From S015-6 sp964384945 (GTDB lineage: Bacteria > Desulfobacterota > DSWW01), in NCBI GenBank assembly GCA_964384945.1, contig CAYLMK010000002.1:248001-312000 (forward strand): DNA of 64,000 nucleotides, written 5' to 3'. Below are positions 57,949 to 64,000 of this stretch, piece by piece. Position 1 is the first letter of the stretch, and the number at the start of each line of letters is the position of its first letter. Below the pieces are notes generated by a model, which was given only the letters and a program-made list of their open reading frames with translations, was not told the DNA's origin and made no database searches. Made by a program: the position numbers and the translations under genes.

Positions 57949-59805
57949 TCAGGTATGCAGGTCCCTCGCGGCCTGGCTCAGCCCCAGGGCCTCGAGCTTT
58001 TCCTTCTTGGGAATCCCGTTTTCATCCCACTGCCGGAGCGCATAATACTCGTTCAGCTGGAACTCCAGGTCGGCGGCCTTGCCCGCCGCCCCTCCGTCGG
58101 GCAGCGGACTGAGGAGCCGCCTGGGCAGGATGTCGTCCTTGCGGGTGATGCCTTCCCGGCAGGCGAAGGCCCGCTGCAGGTTCACGATCCGCTCACCCGC
58201 CTGCAGGACCGTGTACGCGTTGTGCGGGATGCCCGTTGTGATCGCAAGCAGGTTCCCGATGTGGGTGGGCGGGATGCCCATGCCCGCGAACATACAGAAG
58301 GCCGTAGAATTGTAAACAGCGCTCAGGTCCTGGTGGACCTTCGATGCCAGACCCTTCCCCTTCCTGTCGAAGCGTCCCTGCCTGTGCGTGATGCCCGCCT
58401 CCGGGCTGATCACGCCGATCTCCACCACATACGGCCCTCCCTGCACATGGCAAGCGCCCCGGGTCCCGGTCGCGTAGTTGACCGCCAGGCTGTGGTAGCA
58501 CCTCGGGTCGTGCATCGGGACCTCCAGGCCCTTGACCTGAATCGCATACTCCTCCGAGCCCTTGCCCACCTGTCGGGCGGCCTTCCGTGAGCCCTGGGCG
58601 AGCAGGGCGCCGAACCCCTCGACTCGACCCATCTGGTCGACCACCTCGAGGACAGCGTCCACATTGCCCCAGGTCAGATCGATTCCGCCCGTGTCCTGCC
58701 TGGTGATGGCCCCCTTCTCGTAAGCCTCCATGGCCCAGGCCACCGTGCAGCCCGCGGAGATGGTGTCCAGCCCGTACTTGTTGCACATCTCGCCCAGCCA
58801 GGAGACGGCCTCCAGGTCGTCGATCATCAGCATGGTGCCGAAAGCCCCGAGGGTCTCGTACTCGGGTCCCGGCCCCTCGTAGGCGAACCGCCCCTCCTTG
58901 ATGTGCACCCAGCGGGAACACCGGATCGGGCAGTTGTGACAGGCGCCCGTGTGCGGCTTGAGAATGGTGTCCGCCATCCTCGCCCCGCCCAGATTGACAC
59001 AGCCCTTCTCCCACAGGCCACGCTGCCAGTTCTTGATCGGAACGTCGCCCGCGGCCCATCCCATGTCCATGCTGAACGCGGTTCCCCACTTTGTGAAAAA
59101 GCCGGCAAAGGGATCCGCCTGGATGCCCTTGGTGACCTCCTTGGTCATGAGCTTGAGGAAATCGTCCGCGGCCACCTGGATCTTCTGCGACCCGGAAACC
59201 ACCACCGCCTTCAGATGCATGGCGCCCATAACCGCGCCCAGACCGCCTCGGCCCGCGGCACGGCCCGCATCGTTCATCACGCACGCCAGGAGCGCCCTTT
59301 TCTCGCCGGACGGACCGATGCAGGCAACCCGCGCACGCTTCTTCCCCGACCGCTCGATCAGAATCTCCTGGGTCTCGTATGCGTCCTTGCCCCACACGTC
59401 GGAGGCGTCCTTCAGGCTCACCTGGTCGTCGACCAGCTCCAGGTAGACGGGCTTGTCCGCACGCCCCTGGAAGATGATCCCGTCATAGCCGGTCTTCTTG
59501 AGCTCCGCCCCCCAGAAGCCGGAACTGGCCGCGGTCGTCAGAAGGCCCGTGAGCGGCGATTTCGCGGCCACCACGAACCGCCCGGAAGTGGGAAAGCGGG
59601 TTCCGGTGACAGGCCCGGTCATGAAGACCAGGCGGTTGTCGCCCCCCAGGGCATCCGTCTCCGCCTTCACCTCCTCGTAAATCGCCTTGGTGGCGAAGCC
59701 GGAACCGCCGATAAAGGTCTGAGCGACCTGGGGATCGATCTCCTCGGAGGAAATCCGCCCGCTCGAAAGGTCTACCCGAAGAATCTTGCCCATGTATCCG
59801 AACAT
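57949..59805 (-). CDS. Aldehyde:ferredoxin oxidoreductase family protein (AOR 2)
   Basis: 618 aa. FIGGSGFATKAIYEEV, SGRFVVAAKSPLTGLLTTAASSGFWGAELK, GRAAGRGGLGAVMGAMHLKAVVV form the tungstopterin domain. Cluster cysteines CHNCPIRC and STAFCMFAG are kept, and HDPRCYHSLAVNYATGTRGACH is present. ATG 59805 has aggagg eight bases upstream; a GTG at 59814 is weaker. Co-transcribed with a DUF362 ferredoxin protein upstream and the 109-aa protein and MoaD downstream. Paralogue of AOR 1 at 18.6 kb; substrate unknown. Confidence 0.93.
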   Translation of the reverse strand: MFGYMGKILRVDLSSGRISSEEIDPQVAQTFIGGSGFATKAIYEEVKAETDALGGDNRLVFMTGPVTGTRFPTSGRFVVAAKSPLTGLLTTAASSGFWGAELKKTGYDGIIFQGRADKPVYLELVDDQVSLKDASDVWGKDAYETQEILIERSGKKRARVACIGPSGEKRALLACVMNDAGRAAGRGGLGAVMGAMHLKAVVVSGSQKIQVAADDFLKLMTKEVTKGIQADPFAGFFTKWGTAFSMDMGWAAGDVPIKNWQRGLWEKGCVNLGGARMADTILKPHTGACHNCPIRCSRWVHIKEGRFAYEGPGPEYETLGAFGTMLMIDDLEAVSWLGEMCNKYGLDTISAGCTVAWAMEAYEKGAITRQDTGGIDLTWGNVDAVLEVVDQMGRVEGFGALLAQGSRKAARQVGKGSEEYAIQVKGLEVPMHDPRCYHSLAVNYATGTRGACHVQGGPYVVEIGVISPEAGITHRQGRFDRKGKGLASKVHQDLSAVYNSTAFCMFAGMGIPPTHIGNLLAITTGIPHNAYTVLQAGERIVNLQRAFACREGITRKDDILPRRLLSPLPDGGAAGKAADLEFQLNEYYALRQWDENGIPKKEKLEALGLSQAARDLHT

Positions 59806-59868
59806 AGTCTTCACCTCCTGGCAACCCGCAAAAAGGTGGGAACCGCCAATCCGCTCCTCTCTGATTCG

Positions 59869-61188
59869 CTAAGGCGCTCGGACGTCCTCGAAATCGACCT
59901 CTTCCTCCCTCTTGAACCCCCCTTCGGGATAGACGTCGCCCTTCTTGTGGAACAGAGGGCCGAGTTTGGCGCCGGCCGGCACCGTGGTGCACAGGAAGGG
60001 GGTCGCGTCCTCAGCCTCCGGGACCTCAACCAGTTCGTACCGGCGCGTCCCCATCCCGATCTTCTGCCCCACGTTGGGTTGGATGTCCTCACTCACCCCC
60101 AAGAAGGAGCCGCAGGCGGAGAACTTGGGGATCCCGGGATCCATGGCGCCCTTGGTCATGGCGATGGAGTCCGGCATGCCAGCGGACTCCTTGACCTTCT
60201 GGATGCAGGCCGAGTCGATGGCCACCGGATCCCAGGAGGCAAAGACGCCGATGTTCGGGACGATCGGCCGGTCGCTGTAGTTGACGCAGTCGCACCAGGG
60301 CGCGATATCCAGGGCCATGTTGATGTAAGCGACCTTTCCCACGCCCACGGCCTTGATCGCGGCCAGGGCAGAGTCCGCGATGGCTGCGGCCGTGGCGTCG
60401 AAGAAGTCGTCCGGGAGGAAACCCACGCCGCACATGGTGACCACGCCCACGCAGGCCAGGCAGTCGATGCACTTCTCACGGATGAACTCGACCGACGTGT
60501 CGGTGTGATGGATCGCGCCCGTGGGGCAAAGGTGTTTGCACATCTCGAAGTCGGGGCATTGTTCCTTTGCGCACCGCTCGGGCATCCAGTGCCTCGTCTT
60601 CAGTCCGAACTTCGGGTGCCCGCCGAGATGCAGGTTGAGCTTTCCGCGCTTGGAGGCGCAGCCCACGCCGATGTTCTTGATCGCCCCGCCGTACGTTCCC
60701 ATCGGATGGCCCTTGAAATGGGTAAGCGCGATCATCGAGTCGGCCAGGGCGATTCCTGTCCCGATGTACTGTTCCTTGAGGATGAAGCCCTCCGGCAGGT
60801 CGATCTTCACGTCGTCCGTGCCGATGTAACCGTCGGCGATGACGATCGGGCATCCCACGCTCGCATGCGTGAACCCGTTTCGGGCAACGGTGTTCAGGTA
60901 GTCGAGCGCCGTGGTCCTCGAACTGTAAGGCCAGTAAGGGAGCGTCGTGGTGTCCACCACCATCGGCTGGCCCCCGAGGCTCCTGACCTTCTCGACCAGG
61001 GCCCTTACGTAGACGGGCCGGATGTAGGCCGTGTTGTTGTATTCGCCCATGTGGAGCTTGATGGCCACCACCTCCCCGGGCTTCACCATCTCGCCGAAGC
61101 CGGCCGTGTCGAACAAGGTCAGCATCTTGGCCACGAGGCTCGTCTGTATCGACTGGGACCGATCGTTCATGAAATAGACCTTCGACAT
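59869..61188 (-). CDS. DUF362 protein with ferredoxin-like cysteine motifs
   Basis: 439 aa. DUF362 part: VAIKLHMGEYNNTAYIRPVYVRALVEKVRSLGGQPMVVDTTTL (about 42-84), IALTHFKGHPMGTYGGAIKNIGVGCASKRGK. A cysteine-rich insert follows: ERCAKEQCPDFEMCKHLCPTGAI (one Fe-S site) and CIDCLACVGVVTMC (second site with altered spacing). The end, GVFASWDPVAIDSACIQK, is the DUF362 C-terminal motif. Such proteins are frequent in syntrophs and sulfate reducers with unknown roles, probably as ferredoxin-like electron carriers. First gene of the AOR 2 operon. Confidence 0.88.
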   Translation of the reverse strand: MSKVYFMNDRSQSIQTSLVAKMLTLFDTAGFGEMVKPGEVVAIKLHMGEYNNTAYIRPVYVRALVEKVRSLGGQPMVVDTTTLPYWPYSSRTTALDYLNTVARNGFTHASVGCPIVIADGYIGTDDVKIDLPEGFILKEQYIGTGIALADSMIALTHFKGHPMGTYGGAIKNIGVGCASKRGKLNLHLGGHPKFGLKTRHWMPERCAKEQCPDFEMCKHLCPTGAIHHTDTSVEFIREKCIDCLACVGVVTMCGVGFLPDDFFDATAAAIADSALAAIKAVGVGKVAYINMALDIAPWCDCVNYSDRPIVPNIGVFASWDPVAIDSACIQKVKESAGMPDSIAMTKGAMDPGIPKFSACGSFLGVSEDIQPNVGQKIGMGTRRYELVEVPEAEDATPFLCTTVPAGAKLGPLFHKKGDVYPEGGFKREEEVDFEDVRAP

Positions 61189-61239
61189 GTTTTCGACCTC
61201 CTTCGGGGGATCTCAGGGTGCGACGGTTCCGTACGTACT

Positions 61240-61268
61240 AGGATACATGCCTCAGGGGGCAGGGTCAA
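61240..61268 (-). promoter_or_regulatory. Sigma70-like promoter of the DUF362-AOR 2 operon
   Basis: Minus strand TTGACC (61263-61268), exactly 17 bases, TATCCT (61240-61245), about 52-80 bp before the DUF362 start. The best -35/-10 pair I found in the window. Confidence 0.6.
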
Positions 61269-61339
61269 CGCAGCCGGCCGGCCTCGGTCAAGCAGGCAGT
61301 GCCGTGCACGGGCAGGCCTTGTGTCCCGCCGCACGTTGC

Positions 61340-61840
61340 TTATTCCCTGAGCTCGAAGCCGAGATCGCAGGCGGCGTCCCCGCCGGACAGGTAGGTGGTG
61401 TGCGTGTGAACCAGCTTGGGATGAATCGCCTCGCAGAGCCCGCGAAACGCGGGTCCGCTGATCAGGTCCCTGCATTGAGCGGGGGAGAAAAGCCGGGCAA
61501 AGGGGCAGTGTTTCTCCACCCGCTCGCTTCGTTGGGGAGTCATCTGCGTGATCTCGCCGATGGGATGGGTAAGGTTGTGCATGTACGTGGCAACCTTGAC
61601 GGCCGCCGTAGCATCCCGTTCCCGGATGCCCAATGACTCGAGAATCGTCCGGGCCTCGTAGTCACGCACATACGTCCGGACGACATCGCCCGGGTCCTTC
61701 ATTTCGGTCGGGATATACTTCCGCAGTCGGTACCTGAGGATCAGGTAGGGGATCAGCACGAACCGTCTGGTATGCAGCCGGAGCTTCTCCCGCATCGTTA
61801 TGACGTAGCAGGAATTCCGCAGAAGGCCTCTCTCGCCCAT
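61340..61840 (-). CDS. ATC hydrolase-like protein
   Basis: 166 aa soluble protein. The C-terminal third (EKHCPFARLF, FRGLCEAIHPKLVHTHTTYLSGGDAACDLGFEL split over about 115-164) resembles the L-2-amino-thiazoline-4-carboxylic acid hydrolase family, with conserved Cys, Cys-Asp and paired threonine residues. Members include hydrolases and many proteins of unknown use, some heme- or Fe-S-related. ATG 61840 follows gggag. Adjacent on the same strand to the HD-GYP regulator (168 bp). Confidence 0.55.
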   Translation of the reverse strand: MGERGLLRNSCYVITMREKLRLHTRRFVLIPYLILRYRLRKYIPTEMKDPGDVVRTYVRDYEARTILESLGIRERDATAAVKVATYMHNLTHPIGEITQMTPQRSERVEKHCPFARLFSPAQCRDLISGPAFRGLCEAIHPKLVHTHTTYLSGGDAACDLGFELRE

Positions 61841-62008
61841 CGTCAGTTCTCCCAATCTTTCCGAACATCGCAGCCGGCCCTGGCATGAGGATGTGGGCGA
61901 AAACGTGAAGTCATGTCGTTTCATTTCGTCGGCAGGGGATTCGCGTCTTCCCTCTTCGGGAAGCGCGGCGGCCTGAGCGATCCGAGGCGCGACCAGGAGC
62001 CGCATGCC

Positions 62009-63526
62009 TCAATGCATATGTTCCTGTACCGGAGCGTCCTGTCCGCAGAGAACCGAAATGAAGGCCTCCACGACCGCGGGATCGAACTGCCTCCCTGCAT
62101 GGGTGCGCAGCTCTTCGATCGCCTCGTCGCGGGACATGGCCTTGCGGTAGGGTCGGTCCGAGGTCATGGCGTCGTAAGCATCCGCCACGGCAAGAATGCG
62201 GGCCCCCAGGGGAATCCGGTCGCCTGCCCTCCCTTCCGGATAGCCGAGGCCATCGTAATGCTCGTGGTGATGGTAAATGAGCGGCGTCAGTTCCTCGAAA
62301 AACTGGATCGGCGCCAGGATCTTGCAGCCTTTCTGGGGATGGGTCTGAAAGAGTCGGATCTCTTCGGGCGAGAGCGGGTGGGGCTTGTTCAGGGAATCGA
62401 GCCTGAGCCCGATCTTTCCGATGTCGTGAAGGATGGCCGCATGACGGATCCTCTCCGCCTCGGCCTCCTCCAGGCCCATCCTGCGGCAGATCAGCTCGCA
62501 ATACTCGGTGACCCGTCTCGAATGGCCGTGCGTGTACGGATCCTTGGCGTCGATGGCGAAGGCGAAACCCTCGATCGTCTGGAGGAAGACCGCCTTCAGC
62601 TCCTCGTGGAGCCGAGCGTTCTCCAGGGCGTTCGCCGCGCGGCTCGCAAGGATGTAGAGCGTCCGCCGGTCGCCCTCGAGGAAGATCCGCCGCGGGTTGA
62701 AGGAGACCACATTCACCATGCCGGTCACCTTGCCCCGGATCGCCAGCGGGACCGACACGAGGGAGTGAAGCCTCCGGCCTGCGTTCCGTGCCCCCCGCAC
62801 GTAGGGGTCCGGGCCCTTCGGCGGGTAGAGGATCGCGCTTCCCGAGGCGTGTGCATGGCCCATGGCCTCCAGGTCTAGGCAATCGTCGATTTCGTCGGGG
62901 GCGAGGCCCGGGACGTCCGTGTCGCAGATTTTCGTGCGCCATTTCCCGTCCTCCCTGTCCCGGAGCACGAGTCCCACGACATCCGCCTCCAGCTCGCTCT
63001 TGGCGGTCTGAATAATGATCCCGAGCAGCTTATCCAAGGAGAGCGTGGAACTCATCGCCTCACTGATCTCATAGAGACGCTGAGCCTCTTTGAGCTGGAT
63101 GTTTTCCCGTTCCAGCCGCTCCTTTTCCAGGGCCCTTCGCACGATCAGCGTGATTTCGTCGATCTTGAAGGGCTTCATGACGTAGTCGTACGCACCGTTC
63201 TTCATCGTCTGGATGGCGGTCTCGACGGTGGCGAAGGCGGTCAGAACGATGACGATCTTCTTGATCCGGTTCTCCGCCATTCTGGCCAGCAGTTCCTCTC
63301 CGCCCATCACCGGCATCTTCAGGTCGGTCAGCACCAGATTGTACGGGGCCCGCATCAGCTCCTGGAGGGCTACGGCACCGTTGTCCGCCGTATGAACATC
63401 GTATCCCTCCGAGGCAAGCAGATCGGAGAGCACCTCGCGGATGACCGGCTCGTCGTCGACAACGAGGATCCGGGGCACGTCGACCCCTGCGGAAACCGGG
63501 CCCCTGCCCGGGCGCTGCTCATCCAT
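62009..63526 (-). CDS. Response regulator with receiver, GAF and HD-GYP domains
   Basis: 505 aa. Receiver (about 18-135) with DDEP, Asp in VLTDLKMP and Lys in VMKPFKID; a short coiled linker; GAF (about 165-310); HD-GYP (about 325-495) with HAAILHDIGKIG, THPQKGCKIL and HHEHYDGLGYPEG. All HD and GYP residues for c-di-GMP hydrolysis are kept. Phosphorylation probably gates the activity. No adjacent kinase. Its stop is eight bases from the end of larC's reading frame overlap (starts overlap by 8 bp). Confidence 0.92.
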   Translation of the reverse strand: MDEQRPGRGPVSAGVDVPRILVVDDEPVIREVLSDLLASEGYDVHTADNGAVALQELMRAPYNLVLTDLKMPVMGGEELLARMAENRIKKIVIVLTAFATVETAIQTMKNGAYDYVMKPFKIDEITLIVRRALEKERLERENIQLKEAQRLYEISEAMSSTLSLDKLLGIIIQTAKSELEADVVGLVLRDREDGKWRTKICDTDVPGLAPDEIDDCLDLEAMGHAHASGSAILYPPKGPDPYVRGARNAGRRLHSLVSVPLAIRGKVTGMVNVVSFNPRRIFLEGDRRTLYILASRAANALENARLHEELKAVFLQTIEGFAFAIDAKDPYTHGHSRRVTEYCELICRRMGLEEAEAERIRHAAILHDIGKIGLRLDSLNKPHPLSPEEIRLFQTHPQKGCKILAPIQFFEELTPLIYHHHEHYDGLGYPEGRAGDRIPLGARILAVADAYDAMTSDRPYRKAMSRDEAIEELRTHAGRQFDPAVVEAFISVLCGQDAPVQEHMH

Positions 63527-64000
63527 GCCTGGAACGCCTTCCCTGCTGCCGCTTCTTGCTCTTCGCGCGATCCTTTGCCGGCCCCGCCTGGCCGGCGCGC
63601 ACGACCTCCTCGTAGACCCGCCGAAGCGGAAGCCCTTTCTGCTCCGCCACCTGCCTGCAGACCTCGTACTCGGGCCTCACCTCGGGACCGCCCAGACAGG
63701 GGCCTTCCACCCACTTGGCCTGTATCCGACCGAGACCCGTCTCGACCTCGCACGGCCGCCGGCTCAACTTGACGCGGCTCCTGCCGGAGAAACGAACCCC
63801 CAGGGTGGTAGTCTCCCGGAACAGAACTTCCGCGATCCGAAGTCTTTCCGCCGGATCGGCGAGCACCTGGACGAGGACGCCGGGGCGGCCCTTCTTCATC
63901 TGGACGGGGATCCAATATACATCAATCGCACCGCATTGCAAAAGCCTCTCCATGAGGTAGGGATAGATCTCGGGCTGGAGGTCGTCGATCTCGCATTCGA
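63519..64000 (-). CDS. larC: LarC-type nickel-pincer cofactor synthesis protein, 3' part
   Basis: About 160 C-terminal residues; the gene runs off the window end. ECEIDDLQPEIYPYLMERLL, GAIDVYWIPVQMKKGRPGVLVQVLAD and TTTLGVRFSGRSRVKLSRRPCEVET are typical of the LarC C-terminal domain, which inserts nickel into the pyridinium-bis-thiocarboxylate cofactor of lactate racemase and relatives. It is followed by PEYEVCRQVAEQKGLPLRRVYEEV and a lysine/arginine-rich tail. It overlaps the regulator gene by eight bases, so the two are co-transcribed. Confidence 0.85.
   Translation of the reverse strand, partial: ECEIDDLQPEIYPYLMERLLQCGAIDVYWIPVQMKKGRPGVLVQVLADPAERLRIAEVLFRETTTLGVRFSGRSRVKLSRRPCEVETGLGRIQAKWVEGPCLGGPEVRPEYEVCRQVAEQKGLPLRRVYEEVVRAGQAGPAKDRAKSKKRQQGRRSRHG

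Noticed and set aside
1..64000. CRISPR arrays, insertion sequences, phage genes, rRNA
   Set aside because: No regularly spaced repeats, transposase motifs, integrase or structural phage proteins, and no rRNA-like segments were seen.

Overview
The window is a GC-rich stretch of chromosome-like DNA, most probably from a Desulfobacterota (deltaproteobacterial) anaerobe. That placement is inference from gene content: a class III tetraheme cytochrome, two aldehyde:ferredoxin oxidoreductases (AOR), a 2-oxoacid:ferredoxin oxidoreductase, DUF362 ferredoxin-like proteins, an HdrD/DsrK-like plus cytochrome b redox pair, and a BirA-controlled bio operon. I saw no tRNA, rRNA, CRISPR array, insertion sequence or phage gene.

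Layout. 1-3.8 kb: an EmrAB-type efflux pair and two small proteins. 3.9-20.4 kb: a long minus-strand block. In transcription order it has an AOR, a fused ethanolamine ammonia-lyase (EutB-EutC) with a predicted signal peptide, a strong terminator, an unknown membrane protein, a FecCD/BtuCD-type ABC importer with its binding protein, and a MoxR/DUF58/Ig-like/VWA/small TM protein/VWA module in the same order as mxaRSACKL of methylotrophs. It ends with an orphan PotD-like lipoprotein and a tetraheme cytochrome. 21-26 kb: a ThDP enzyme, an acyltransferase, a methyltransferase and an MDR oxidoreductase. 26.2-31 kb: bioBFAD behind a clear BirA operator. 31-41 kb: housekeeping and miscellaneous genes (3-hydroxyacyl-CoA dehydrogenase, LysE, metallophosphoesterase, PHP, Lgt, CNNM, GH13, hydrolase) and a DUF362 gene remnant.

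41.1-48.9 kb: a plus-strand redox-signalling cluster with an Rrf2 regulator, macro domain protein, cytochrome b, HdrD-like protein fused to a receiver domain, PAS histidine kinase, two stand-alone receivers, a ferredoxin protein and a hydrolase. 49.3-53.3 kb: an NO-response region with a NapC/NrfH-like cytochrome carrying one CxxCK heme motif and a quinol NO reductase. Both lie behind TTGAC-N4-ATCAA boxes, and a YgbA_NO protein is coupled to the end of the 2-oxoacid oxidoreductase operon (53.3-56.1 kb). 56.4-61.2 kb: a DUF362/AOR/MoaD/epimerase operon with a good sigma70-like promoter. 61.3-64 kb: an ATC hydrolase-like protein, a REC-GAF-HD-GYP regulator and the 3' part of larC.

The most unusual parts are the apparently exported EutBC fusion next to a cobalamin/iron-type importer and an Mxa-like maturation module, and the HdrD-receiver fusion embedded in a two-component operon. 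All functions are read from sequence motifs and family knowledge; no searches were run.
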